Shown here one piece after another: positions 12,320-31,903 of a DNA stretch of 64,000 nt. Location of the stretch: the NCBI RefSeq assembly GCF_001039355.2, contig NW_019775754.1, positions 95,761 to 159,760 on the forward strand, given 5' to 3'. Origin of the DNA: Lingula anatina (Eukaryota > Brachiopoda > Lingulata > Lingulida > Lingulidae). The notes beneath the pieces are model-generated. The model searched no databases. It was not told the DNA's origin and saw only the letters and a list, made by a program, of their open reading frames with translations. A program made the position numbers and the translations under genes. How positions within the stretch are numbered: position 1 is the first letter of the stretch; each line of letters opens with the position of its first letter.

Positions 12320-13010
12320 ATGAAATTAATCTCCAAACTGACGAGAGCGACGCAGACGAAACTTTGAGACAGGAGCCCCCCGTAGCTAGCTCCGCCCACC
12401 GTAACAGACATCGGACAATAGAAAGGCTTATGTGTAATCTCCTTCTGTAATAACTCCTTGCTAATGGTGACAATTTCTTTGTAACACTAGCAGTGTCAGT
12501 GACCACTTCTGTGTCATAAAGAGTTAGGGAGCTGCTGATCACACCAGTGGCCAGTGCAGGATAAAAATTTCTGGCATTTGGAAAATTTGTTGCCATTTGA
12601 AGGGAGGGAGAGAAGCTTTGATATTTTTCGACTCAGTCCTTTTATTCTTTTCATCTATGACTCGGATTGATTATCAAATCTCCTTCAGATTGTTTTATTA
12701 TTCAAAACCTTTTCTTTGCTGTGAGTGGGGTATCGTCTTAATCGCCTCATTCTTTCGATTCATGATTTAAATTACTTATATTTAATTCTATAAAGTAGTA
12801 TTAGTATGAAAAAGTTGCTTATTTTCATCTCATCGAATCGAAAAAGAAAGCCCAATGGGACCGAGTTGATAACGGTTTTAAAATAATAAGGTACTTACAA
12901 TTCAATGCTGTTGGTGAAGAATTTTTCGGTCTTACACCAAAGTATCGCGCAAAATAATTAATTGTTGCAACCTCTGAAAATGTGGTCTCGATCTTTACCA
13001 TATTTTTACC

Positions 13011-13188
13011 AAATACAGGCCCGTAGCCAGGGGGGGTTCGGGGGGTTCAAAAGAACCGCCCCTTTTGCTGGGAAAAGGTCCACTCTGGGTAAAATTTGAT
13101 CTATGTACATTAAGTTTTTATGGAAAAAGGTCCACTTTTTCAGAAAAAGAACCCCCCTTTTGAAATGGCTGGCTACGGGCCTGAAATA
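13011..13188. mobile_element. MITE family 1, copy in haplotype 2, with 5-bp target duplication
   Basis: Element 13016-13183 (168 bp) has termini CAGGCCCGTAGCCAG and its inverse CTGGCTACGGGCCTG, flanked by AAATA at 13011-13015 and 13184-13188. The other haplotype has the clean empty site with a single AAATA at 8074-8078. There is no coding capacity. The 5-bp duplication and a CAGG start fit a non-autonomous DNA transposon, possibly hAT-like (inference). Confidence 0.85.
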
Positions 13189-14247
13189 AGTTCAGTTTCA
13201 TCGCAAACCCAATGATATTTCCTTTCCTTACTTTAAATCCTATCAGGACTGAGGTTCAAGTTGAAATGTGCACTTACCCTACTGAGCTGTTATCTTCAGA
13301 AATGTTCACGTAGGCCTACAGGTGACAATTTCAATTTCATTGCAATTGATCTGCTGACTTAGAAACCCCTTGCTCTCCTTATGTTATCACGTATCAGGTG
13401 GTCTTAAATTGAGAACTCGAAACGCTCATCGTTGTGGGGAACCCCTTTTAAGACCACCCCGGGGCCCCCACATTACATAAAATAACCCTTTATTAATAAA
13501 ACCCCAGGGTTTGGGCACAATGGGCTCACATCTTTGGATAACGCTACAGTATCTGTAATACTGCTACGGAGATTCCCAGGTTCCTTGTCTTAAATTCTAC
13601 ACACCGAAAAGAATGAAACGACTCCATGTTGTAACTTCAACAGAATATATTTTGCTACACTAAAAGTTACATGATGCAAATACATGTATGACCTCTCTCC
13701 TCCTCTTTCTAGCTCTATCTCTTCTACATACTACTCCTCTGCATATTGCTCCCCCCTTTAGATTTAAGTTCACAGGTTTTTATGCTAAACTTTATCGGTT
13801 AAACTGTCCATCAAATAACTTAAAAACTGATTGGTTACTTCATACACAAGGCCACCTTCTTCCAGGTGGGCACTCCTAATAACACCCTGTAATCTAGTTC
13901 TAACAGATTACTGGCTTCGGAACAAAGGGCATTAAAATTTGAACTGCAAGGTGTGAAGCCTTATCTGAACAACTTGTACAACTTGGCTTCCCATGTCTGA
14001 ATTTTATGAAACAATAGCTTCCTCTGATTGAGTTAATACTACACCATGTGTGAAAGTTTTAAAAGTACTAATTACACTTTTTTTTTCTATACTATGGTTC
14101 CTGACAACGTGTTCGCTTTGTTCATTGACGTCAAAGTATTTCATCGTGTATGCATGTCACCAGTTTGTTTAAAATGTTTACTTGCAGTATTGATTGATGC
14201 CTGTGATATATGTGAAAATATAATGCCACTTTTTCTATTGTCAATAG

Positions 14248-14296
14248 ATCGAGGATCTCGGAGACGAGTGAGGAAGACGACTCTCCTTTAAAATGA
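14248..14296 (+). CDS. Second-haplotype copy of the last exon of the unknown gene
   Basis: Same acceptor (TCAATAG) and frame as 9139-9187. The tail reads SPLK where copy 1 has SPIK, a single I/L replacement. It is probably the other allele, not a separate gene. Confidence 0.45.
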
Positions 14297-14711
14297 TGAA
14301 AACGACTAGATTTGGTGCAGTATATTAAGGTTTCATTTTAAATTATGAACACGGATTGTCAGAAATAGTCGAATATTTTGTTCTGATTCTGCCCACACCT
14401 CTCCATGGCATGCAAATCGTAAGAGCGGTGGAAATTTATTTAAAATCTCGGGCCTGCTTTTATTGTGAATGAACGAATAAAACTGATATTCCTTGATAAA
14501 TACCCTGAGTTCACTTCACTTACAGCTAATAAATTGCTGTTTTTCAGATTAATTATTGTCATTTCCTCTCCAGGATCTGATCTCTGTAGAGTCTGAACGG
14601 ACAGCAATGTGCACTCAACTTATTATTGCCTCGTAATGCCTCAGTGATATTAAGTTTCTTCTTACATTTTATTTAAAGGCGGAAAGTCTTTCCATAATGC
14701 TAGAGTAATTG

Positions 14712-15790
14712 TTGATGTAACAATGACCAATGTCTTCCCATAATACAACAGCAATTGTTGATGTCACAATGGTCAATATCTTCCCATAATACAACAGCAA
14801 TTGTTGATGTAACAATGGTCAATACCTTCCCATAATACAACAGCAATTGTTGATGTCACAATGGTCAATATCTTCCCATAATACAACAGCAATTGTTGAT
14901 GTCACAATGGTCAATATCTTCCCATAATACAACAGCAATTGTTGATGTCACAATGGTCAATATCTTCCCACAATACAACAGCAATTGTTGATGTCACAAT
15001 GGTCAATATCTTCCCATAATACAACAGCAATTGTTGATGTCACAATGGTCAATATCTTCCCATAATACAACAGCAATTGTTGATGTCACAATGGTCAATA
15101 TCTTCCCATAATACAACAGCAATTGTTGATGTCACAATGGTCAATATCTTCCCATAATACAACAGCAATTGTTGATGTCACAATGGTCAATATCTTCCCA
15201 TAATACAACAGCAATTGTTGATGTCACAATGGTCAATATCTTCCCATAATACAACAGCAATTGTTGATGTCACAATGGTCAATATCTTCCCATAATACAA
15301 CAGCAATTGTTGATGTCACAATGGTCAATATCTTCCCATAATACAACAGCAATTGTTGATGTCACAATGGTCAATATCTTCCCATAATACGACAGCAATT
15401 GCTGATGTCACAATGGTCAATATCTTCCCACAATACAACAGCAATTGCTGATGTCACAATGGTCAATATCTTCCCACAATACAACAGCAATTGTTGATGT
15501 AACGGCTAGAAATCTTCCCATAATAAAACAGCAATTTTTGACATACAATGTTCAATGTCTGTAACACAAGTGATTGATGATGTAAAATGATTAAGGTCTT
15601 CCCATAATGCAAGAGGAACTGATGACACAATGTTCATTGTATTCCCATAATGCAACAGCAATTGTTGATGTAACAATGATCAATACATATCCATAGTACA
15701 ACAGCAATTGTTGACGTAATAATGTTACTTCATTGTTTTCCCAAAACACAACAGCATGTAAGATGTAACATGTAACAATCTACCCATAAT
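14712..15790. repeat. 46-bp tandem satellite, about 16 near-identical units plus degenerate edges
   Basis: Unit of 46 bp containing CAATGGTCAATATCTTCCCA and then TAATACAACAGCAATTGTTGATGTCA. Units from about 14766 to 15500 are nearly identical, and degenerate, irregularly spaced units continue to about 15790. Each unit contains the near-palindrome CAACAGCAATTGTTG. It has no CRISPR-like spacers: the whole unit repeats. The contig ending at 9654 stops inside this array, which explains the assembly break. It lies between the 3' ends of the unknown plus-strand gene and RUVBL1. Confidence 0.9.
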
Positions 15791-16677
15791 GCAACAGCCA
15801 CTGTTGAACAACTGCCAATGCTAGAGACAAAAAAACTTTAAATTGGAGCCCAGACATGGACTGTAACACCACCAGAGTTTTCATGTAGTCACAGTACATT
15901 TTTAAGTGAACAGTTACTGTTACATCCACCCAAGGACCTGAAGAAAAAAAATTAGGGGGCTTTCTCATTCTGTGGGTGATAGAAGTATTTAAAAGAAAAC
16001 TGGATAAATCCAAATTTCCATAAATATCAAAGGAAATGGTTATATTAATCCAAGTAATTTTTCCTTAAAAACATTTTTCTTATTTCACTGCACAAGGTAA
16101 TATGAAATATAAAATATACAGTTTTATTTGTCCTTCAAAATATACACACGTAACTAAATAACTTCATGAATTAAAAACTCTACCTCCTGGTAATCCATAT
16201 GCAATAAAAATGCATGAACTCACGAGATTTAGAAAGTATTCATACTTAAGTAACAACTTACTTTGAAATGTACTATAATTTTAGCGCTTTCATATAAATT
16301 GATGGAAGCACTTTTATTTCAACCTCACACAAACAACTGCCTCAACTATGCTTTTTACTTCAATTCTAAAGTGTCCAACATACGCTCCACATGAAATGAT
16401 CTTAGTGCTTCAAATTCAGAAAGCTTGATTCTCAGTGGTTCACTTTCATCACATGCCTGTTATTCTCTTGGCACAAAACTAATCCCGAAATGGAATAACG
16501 AATATGTCAAGCCCCCAAACAACAATTAGTAAAACTGACAAATCATCTTTCAGATAAAGTCAGATGGAGCATTTTTATATGTAGCCTTGAAGCACACGCA
16601 CAAAATCCATTATCTGTTTCCAATCCGTCAATTCCAATAATCATTTCAAGAAAATTAATGGAAAAATCAATGAGGTT
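15791..16677 (-). other. RUVBL1 3' UTR and downstream spacer
   Basis: No coding sequence seen. The minus-strand AATAAA at 16318-16313, about 360 nt after the RUVBL1 stop, is a plausible polyadenylation signal. The rest is AT-rich spacer up to the satellite. Confidence 0.5.
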
Positions 16678-22726
<6,049 letters not shown>

Positions 22727-25211
22727 ATGAGTGACCAAGGCAGTGATGAAGATGTTGAGCAGGGAGAGCAGGTGATGGAAGAGGATGAGGATAGGGAAGA
22801 AGATGAGCAGGCATATACCCCTGCTATATCAGCTCTACCCCCTAAGGTGGTCCTGCAGGAAGAGAGCCAGATGGAGGTCTCAGCCAGTCCTGCCTTCGTC
22901 TGCTTAGATGAGGTTAGTTTTTATGGAATACTTTAACTCTGAATGGTCAGGAGAAAATGTAGCACAAATCCTCCCTTGAATTCTGTTCTGTTATCCCCAC
23001 ACTTTTGTGGCAATTGTCAGGGATCATTTGCTACGTTTGAATGTGATTGAATAGCTAAATCAATGAAGAACATACTACTGATAAAAACAGATAAATTATG
23101 AAATTATTGCCTGAGATAAAATATTTTGTGTTGTCTCTGTTTTAATTATTTGTACTAGTAATGGCTTTGCACAGCAACCAAGTAGCTGAGATAATAATGA
23201 TAATAAAGTTGAGTGGTTATCATAGATTTATTTTCAACTTCAGTCTCAACAGACATCTTCTCCTTATAAGAATATTTCCAGAAATTTGAAGGTTAAAACA
23301 GGAGTTTCAGCATGCCATCAAAAATCTTTCAGCACACGAAAAAATATTTTAAAATATGCAATAATGCATACTGTCTTTTCCAGTTATTATTCAGTCCATT
23401 CAAATACAGACAATTCTACTATTTTTTCTCAGTTTCATAAGTGCTTATGTAAGCATGTCTTTATTTACAATAAATAAAACCAGAAGCTTCAAACAAGTCA
23501 GAGCCATTGAAATCAGTTTTCAATTCAATAGCATCAAGCACTGCATCTTTGCATACAGCTGTTTCAAAAATCTTGCAAACTGTGATAAAAAATGATGATA
23601 GCCATCCTTATGCAAGTTTAACAACATTTGAACTTGGCTGGTCGCACTTTGATCTCTGTCTCCATCAGTGATCGGTACCCGTCTAGTGTTTGCCACATGA
23701 TTCCATCTCGAGTGTAGGACTGATACTCTCCATTCTGATGGCCTACATAATAAATCCCATTCAAGTTGGATGCCATGCAGTTGGCAAACCACCAGCCACC
23801 GTGATAGAGCTGCGCACAGTTGCGGCTTGAACTGGCGTCATTGTCCAGGTCAAAGGTCGAGAAACGCTGGCCGTTGTGACGCAGGTAGTAGTGGCCATAG
23901 TGGAAGGAGTCACCAGCGGTGCCAGAGTAACGGCCAATTCTTAGGCGATAGCGGTCACTTTCATCACTCAGCTTGAACTGAAACAAAAAATAATAATAAT
24001 AAATAATAATAAAAATAATAATAATAATAACACATTGAATTCACATATCTAATGTATTCAAATTATTTAATAGGTAAGGCATTGGAAAAAGTAATAATAA
24101 CAGTACATCTGCTTTCTTTGCCCTTAATTTTCTTTTAAAAAATGGCTTGGGTGAAGCATTTTTTTCTTTGTTTAAAACAATGATCATCCTGGAATGAGCG
24201 AGAAAAATTAAATTTTTGATCATGGAAAATTAATATCTGATAAGCACCTTCTTGTATTCAGCATAGGAGTACTTGTTGTCTTTGAACTGCCAGAGATCAA
24301 ATCTAATCTTGGTGTTGCCATTCTTGTTGAGGAGGTACATCTTCTGCAGCCCCAACCAGTGTTCTGAATCAGGGTCACCAAATCCATTCTGAAAACATGT
24401 AGTCCATTTATTTATTTATTTAATGGGAGGATTTTGAAAAGACTTATTAGAAATTTGGTTTAAAATTCTGCTTGCTTATTATGTTGCATTTTATTACTGT
24501 TCTTAATAAATGTTTAGAGGTCAGTGTTGTAAATGTTATCCTGAAAGGGCATGGTATTAAAAGCAATGAAAGGAAACTTGGACTGAATAACTTCAGGGCA
24601 TTTTCTCTCCTCCTGAATTGAATATTGTAATAATAAAAAAAAGATTTAAAAAATTTGGAGAAATTTTCAGGGGAGGTCAAAAAAGTAAACACAACCCACA
24701 TTGTACTCCCTCCACGTCTTCTGGAAGTTGACCAGTCCATCCTCCCTGCGCTGGACTACTGTCCAACCCCCTCCGTCCGTCTCCATGTCACAGTACGCCT
24801 TGAAGCTGTCAGAGTCTGGGTCTGGCTGGATCTCATNTAAAAGAATTAAAGATTGAGTGATTGGTATTATGGATGGTTTGTGGGGGTTTTCCTCTTGGAT
24901 CTACGAACTTTAGATTGGATAGGTACGGGTGGTTTTATAAAGTGTTGGATTTTTTTTTTTAAAGGTAAGTAGAGAAAGCCCACCAGTAAGTTAGACTGGC
25001 AAAATGTCAACAGGCATGTTAGCCAGAATTTTTTTTCATTCTTTTATTTTATTTTTGATTAGTAAGTGAAAATTATCAGTTCAGTTTCTATATAACATTG
25101 AACAACAAACATATTGAAGTTGCCAAATTATTATGCTGTCTTCAAAATTATCAAAGCTGGAAAGTACCAGTAAGAACTACGTGATTTTGGTTACAGAAAA
25201 AGCCCATTACC

Positions 25212-25243
<32 letters not shown>

Positions 25244-28200
25244 ACCTGTGTGAGAGCTTTGATAGCTTGGTTGAGACTTTCAAGTTGATTTGTGAGTGAC
25301 CTTCCAAAGGGAGAATCTGCCTGCAGATTGTTATTCATCCCAAACAAGTTTTGCCCCGGCCATCCAACGCTGTGCAGAGTCAAGCTGAATGTATATGTGC
25401 ATGTGCCATTGGCATGACACAGAGAATTGTACTCGTGTTTTGCGCTGTGGTTTCCAATCTTTGGTGTCAAGGTACCCTTGCTCCCCGTAGCTTTCTCATG
25501 CACTCCCCTTTTGTCTATCGTGTGAACAGGTTCCAATCTGGCTGATGAAATCAGTCCAATGATGACAAATATTGAAAATCCAAGGCCAGAATTTTGCCAT
25601 TCCATTTTGTTCTTGTTGTGTCACAAGCAACCTCCCAATTCTCTTGAGTAATGCTGTTTCTTGTTCAAGGTCAAACTCTTGAACTTGTTTAATCAGGCAA
25701 TGGCAATTCTCTGATGCTTTTCCTCTCCACTGATTCTGTAAAAGTGAAAAAATGTTGTTTGTCTATAAAGTTAGTAGCTAATTTGGTTCTGCATGGAAAG
25801 TTGGATTGGAAGTCCTTATAAGTTTATCCTCTGGAAGAGAATGGCAGAGGTTTGGAATTTCGTGTAGTTTTCAGATAAAGGCGGTATGGGAACTTGTTTC
25901 CACCGTAATCCAGGTGTGCGATTGGTTTCCACCAATCGAATTACTCAACTCTGGAAAATTAAGAACAGCTCCTTTTCAAATTGCATGTTTTCGTAGACGT
26001 ACTTGGAAAAAATTACAGTTGCCTTGTCTGCAGGTGGTTGCATGAGTTTGTTTAGTTTTAACCTGACTACACTTCTGATAGATTTGTTGGTTGTTTGAAT
26101 TTAGTTTCTTTAATTCTATTTCCTCTCAAAATGCTTGTTGTTTTAGCAGCAATTGTCCTCTATTGTGACAGAAGCAAATCCTGTGTTTCAAAATTATGGG
26201 AAATGCACCACACATGGTCACACAAGTTTCTTCACAAATAGATACTGAAGTCTTTCAATTTAACTTTCTTTGAACTTCCAATTTAAAACCATGTGTCCAC
26301 ATTTGTTCTATGGGAAATATATTATGCCCATATTAGAACTGTTTTACTTCAATTACTGGACTGTTGTTGAATTGAAAGAAATCTCACAAAAAGGCTAAAA
26401 CTGTGATAACATGCCTGAAATGCACATTCAGGAAGCAAACAATTCAGAAAGAAATTATCCTAAAAATGTGGGATCCACCTACAAAAATGTTGAAGTCTCA
26501 TCATCTTTAACAGGTTTACTAGCTGGATTACATGAATTAAGAAAACCAATGAAAATTTAAAATTTCACTCAAACCTGTGGTCATATCCAAAAATGTGACT
26601 ACCAAGATTTTTAAAAAACTGATTATCTCTCCTATTGAGACTAGAAATTAGCAAAATACACTTACACCAAAATATAAAATAAAATTATTCTAAAATTGCA
26701 ACCAAAAGATTGAAGTTTTGTGTATGAAACACAAAAACACTGACATAATTAAGAGTTTCTTCACTTACCTGTACACATAATCCAATTACATGTACATTGT
26801 ATTGATAAAGCCTTCCCACTGGAATTATTTTCAAGACTCTTTAACTTTCTCTCCTGTTTCTGACTGTTTTCCCAGCAGTTGGTGTGGGTCTACAGAGAAC
26901 TGAGCCAAATTTTACCAGCTCTGTACTTTGTCTGCTGTCTCTCAGAATCTGAAAGAAAACAGCTTTGCACAAGATAGATCATTTTAAGATAACGGAGGGG
27001 GCATCTCAAAGTATTGAAACAAAAAGTAATTGGTACATGGGATTTTTGTATTTTTGATGAGAGCATATGTGAATTTTAAGTTTGTGGGGTAATTATTTTC
27101 ATCGTTCCAGCTGTTTAGGCACAAGAAAGTTGTTTACTCCAGTTTATGTACTTATACTGTTACAGTATGTTTGTTACAGTACATCTGGGACCTGATATAA
27201 TCTCATGTCAGATATTAGTTAATATTATTTTACAGAAATGATTAATAATTATTTACATTTATTTGTATATTGCAGTTGTTCCATGCTGGCAAACTAACAG
27301 GAACTCGAGTGGCAGTTTTAAAAGCCAAGTACACAGAGCTCCATGATTTTCTTAAAAAGTAAGTTTTAAAATGCAAAGGACTGTTTCATTTTGACATCAC
27401 ATATTTTGAAATCAGCTGATCAGGATTAAATTATCTACTTAAACAAATATTCAAAAAAAAAGCAGTTGAAAAAAAGCAACAATGTGGGAGGTTGAGATTG
27501 CTTTAAGCAAATGCCCCAAGAGTCAATTTCATATCTACATGTACATTGTTTATAGGAAATAATTATAATAACCACACTTGTCATAATGGTGATAATGATA
27601 AGAACTTTTTTAAGCATTCAACTACTGTTATGGTACATATAAGATTCCCATTAATGAGTAAAACTTTTAATTGGTGACAGGTAGTTTGCAGTTTGAATAT
27701 ACTAATAGTAGTGCAAATGAACTATACATTGTCATTTCTCTTATAGAACAAGAGACAGTGAGACNTTAAAGAATTAAAGATTGAGTGATTGGTATTATGG
27801 ATGGTTTGTGGGGGTTTTCCTCTTGGATCTACGAACTTTAGGTTGGATAGGTACGGGTGGTTTTATAAAGTGTTGGATTTTTTTTAAAGGTAAGTAGAGA
27901 AAGACCACCAGTAAGTTAGACTGGCAAAATGTCAACAGGCATGTCAGCCAGAATTTTTTTCATTCTTTTAATTTATTTTTAATTAGTAAGTGAAAATTAT
28001 CAGTTCAGTTTCTATATAACATTTAACTAAACAACAAACATATTGAAGTTGCCAAATTATTATGCTGTCTTCAAAATTATCAAAGTTGGAAAGTACGAGG
28101 AAGAACTTTTTGATTTTGGTTACAGAAAAAGCCCATTACCAAAAAAAAAAAAAAAAAAAACTTTACCTGTGTGAGAGCTTTGATAGCTTGGTTGAGACTT

Positions 28201-31200
28201 TCAAGTTGATTTGTGAGTGACCTTCCAAAGGGAGAATCTGCCTGCAGATTGTTATTCATCCCAAACAAGTTTTGCCCCGGCCATCCAACGCTGTGCAGAG
28301 TCAAGCTGAATGTATATGTGCATGTGCCATTGGCATGACACAGAGAATTGTACTCGTGTTTTGCGCTGTGGTTTCCAATCTTTGGTGTCAAGGTACCCTT
28401 GCTCCCCGTAGCTTTCTCATGCACTCCCCTTTTGTCTATCGTGTGAACAGGTTCCAATCTGGCTGATGAAATCAGTCCAATGATGACAAATATTGAAAAT
28501 CCAAGGCCAGAATTTTGCCATTCCATTTTGTTCTTGTTGTGTCACAAGCTACCTCCCAATTCTCTTGAGTAATGCTGTTTCTTGTTCAAGGTCAAACTCT
28601 TGAACTTGTTTAATCAGGCAATGGCAATTCTCTGATGCTTTTCCTCTCCACTGATTCTGTAAAAGTGAAAAAATGTTGTTTGTCTATAAAGTTAGTAGAT
28701 AATTTGGTTCTGCATGGAAAGTTGGATTGGAAGTCCTTATAAGTTTATCCTCTGGAAGAGAATGGCAGAGGTTTGGAATTTCGTGTAGTTTTCAGATAAA
28801 GGCGGTATGGGAACTTGTTTCCACCGTAATCCAGGTGTGCGATTGGTTTCCACCAATCGAATTACTCAACTCTGGAAAATTAAGAACAGCTCCTTTTCAA
28901 ATTGCATGTTTTCGTAGACGTACTTGGAAAAAATTACAGTTGCCTTGTCTGCAGGTGGTTGCATGAGTTTGTTTAGTTTTAACCTGACTACACTTCTGAT
29001 AGATTTGTTGGTTGTTTGAATTTAGTTTCTTTAATTCTATTTCCTCTCCAAATGCTTGTTGTTTTAGCAGCAATTGTCCTCTATTGTGACAGAAGCAAAT
29101 CTTGTGTTTCAGAATTATGGGAAATGCACCACACATGGTCATACAAGTTTCTTCACAAATAGATACTGAAGTCTTTCAATTTAACTTTCTTTGAACTTCC
29201 AATTTAAAACCATGTGTCCACATTTGTTCTATGGGAAATATATTATGCCCATATTAGAACTGTTTTACTTCAATTACTGGACTGTTGTTGAATTGAAAGA
29301 AATCTGACAAAAAGGCTAAAACTGTGATAACATGCCTGAAATGCACATTCAGTAAGCAAACAATTCAGAAAGAAAGTATCCTAAAAATGTGGGATCCACC
29401 TACAAAAATGATGAAGTCTCATCATCTTCAGCAGATTTACTAGCTGGATTACACGAATTAAGAAAACAAATGAAAATTTAAATTTTTACTCAAACCTGTA
29501 GTCATATCCAAAAATGTGACTACCATGATTATCTGTCCTATTGATACTAGAAATTAGCAAAATACAATTACACCAAAATATAGAATAAAATTATTCTAAA
29601 ATTGCAACCAAAAGATTGAAGTTTCGCGTTTAGAACACAAAAACACTGACATAATTAACAGTTTCTTCACTTACCTGTACACATAATCCAATTACATGTA
29701 CATTGTATTGATAGAGCCTTCCCACTGGAATTATTTTCAAGACTCTTTAACTTTCTCTCCTATTTCTGACTGTTTTCCCAGCAGTTGGCATGGGTCTACA
29801 GAGAACTGAGCCAAATTTTACCAGCTCTGTACTTTGTCTGCTGTCTCTCAGAATCTGAAAGAAAACAGCTTTGCACAAGATAGATCATTTTAAGATAACG
29901 GAGGGGGCATCTCAAAGTATTGAAACAAAAAGTAATTTGTACATGGAATTTTTGTATTTTTGAGGAAAGCATAAGTGAATTTTAAGTATGTGAAGTGATT
30001 ATTTTCATCATTTCAGCTGTTAGGCACAAGGAAGTTGTTTACTCCAGTTTATGTACTTATACTGTTACAGTATGTTTGTTACAGTACATCTGGGACCTGA
30101 TATAATCTCATGTCAGATATTAAGTAACATGTAGTTTCTTTTCAAAAATGCAGTCACCTTTATTGACTTGATTTTACTAAAAGGTTAAAATTATTTTACA
30201 ATAATGATTAATGATTATATATATTTATTTGTATATTGCAGTTGTTCCATGCTGGCAAACTAACAGGAACTCGAGTGGCAGTTTTAAAAGCCAAGTACAC
30301 AGAGCTCCATGATTTTCTAAAAAAGTAAGTATTGCAGTGGACAGAACTGTTTCATTTTGACATCGCATAATTTGAAATCAGCTGATCAGGATTAAATTAT
30401 CTACTTAAACAAATATTCAAAAAAAAAAGCAGTTGAAAAAAAGCAACAATGTGGGAGGTTGAGATTGCTTTAAGCAAATGCCTCAAGAGTCAATTTCATA
30501 TCTACATGTACATTGTTTATAGGAAATAATTATAATAACCACACTTATCATAAAAGTGATAGTGATAAGAACTTTTTTAAGCATTCAACTACTGTTATGG
30601 TACGTGTAAGATTCACACTAATGAGTAAAACTTTTTATTGGTGACAGGTAGTTTGCAGTTTGAGAATACTAATAGTAGTGCAAATGAACTATACATTGTC
30701 ATTTCTCTTATAGAACAAGAGACAGTGAAACAAAGCTTCTGCAGCAGGCCAAAGACTTCACCATGCAGCTAGAGGGACAGAAAGTGGAGCTGGAGAAGGC
30801 AGACAATTTCCCAGAGAGTTACAACACAGAGGTCTCCCAGATGAGGGCCAAGCTACTCAAGTATAATAACGAGCTGGCTCAGGCTGAAGATAGGGACTAC
30901 CAGTTGGCTTATAAACTTGAGAAGTATGTGTATTTGTTGTTAAAAAAGAAAAGAAAAATTATGAGAAGCATTGAAAGTATCATGGGAGCATGAAGTGAAG
31001 TCATTTTTCTCAGAGTTGTCCAGTGGATTGTTTCATTAAAATGGGCCGTCCTCATTTTTGATATGTGCTAAATTAGATGGAATTTATTGTTGAATGAAAG
31101 ATGAAATTTTAAAAAATATTGTCAAGTACTGAATTATCAGTTAAAGATATAAAAATTAGAAAAAAAGGAAGTTTGAAATTTGAATGAGGAAAATAAGTTG

Positions 31201-31856
31201 AACCGGGGAAGCTGATTTTTCAAATGGTCCCTTACTATTCTGTGGTTCTCACAACAGAATTACGTTAAAAATACTCTCCCTTATCAATACTTACATGTGG
31301 TTCTTTTCATGACATGAGATTGAGAATACAGTTGAGAAATGCAATAGTACATTTTGGATGATGTAGTTGGTTTTGTTATTTTTTGTGTGATTTTTTAAAA
31401 GTATCTATGATGCTTGCTTCAGAAGGGCCTTATTATAATTATCATGTTATTGTTTTGTTATTTATTTATTTATTTATTAATTTTTGTTGTTGTTGTTGTT
31501 GTTCAAAAAGGAAATGCTTTTGTATGAAAATGCCCACTGATATTTGGGTCAAAAAGTAAAAGTTATACTGGTCAGTGCCCAGTGGTGGACAAAACCAAAA
31601 AAGGCCACTTGAACTCAGCAGTTCTGTCTCCCACCAACAGGCGTGGCTTGTTTTGAGACAAGACTCTTCCCTCTCAAATGTGCCTCTCAGTTTCAGTTTA
31701 ATGATTTGTTTGTTGTTCCAGCCTGGAGGAGGAAAAGAAAATACTACAGAGAGAGTATGAGAGGCTCCCTAAACAAGAGGTAAAATTATTATAGTCTTTA
31801 ACATTTTTTGGTTTCATTTTATTTGGATTTTATTTTTTATTAATTAATTAATTAAT

Positions 31857-31903
<47 letters not shown>

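Larger units (their letters stand above)
9656..14762. repeat. Duplicate tract A, copy 2 (alternative haplotype)
   Basis: Second version of 4708-9654. Differences include an extra about 20 bp near 11240, an inverted-repeat element at 13016-13183, and small indels in homopolymers. Unlike copy 1 it continues through the whole satellite into the RUVBL1 side, so it is the more complete haplotype. Confidence 0.85.
24838..27764. repeat. Duplicate tract B, copy 1 (short contig)
   Basis: Matches 27766-30731 along its whole length. It carries the fibrinogen-related first coding exon, its 5' UTR exon, CCDC146 exon 2 (27276-27358) and the first 18 bases of exon 3 (27747-27764). It is bounded by an N on both sides. 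Confidence 0.85.

Noticed and set aside
14712-15500. CRISPR-like array
   Set aside because: The complete 46-bp unit repeats with no variable spacers, in clearly eukaryotic DNA. It is a satellite.
25246-28526. Two tandem fibrinogen-related genes
   Set aside because: Only the first coding exon and UTR exons recur, inside allelic tract B. A single set of fibrinogen-domain exons exists.
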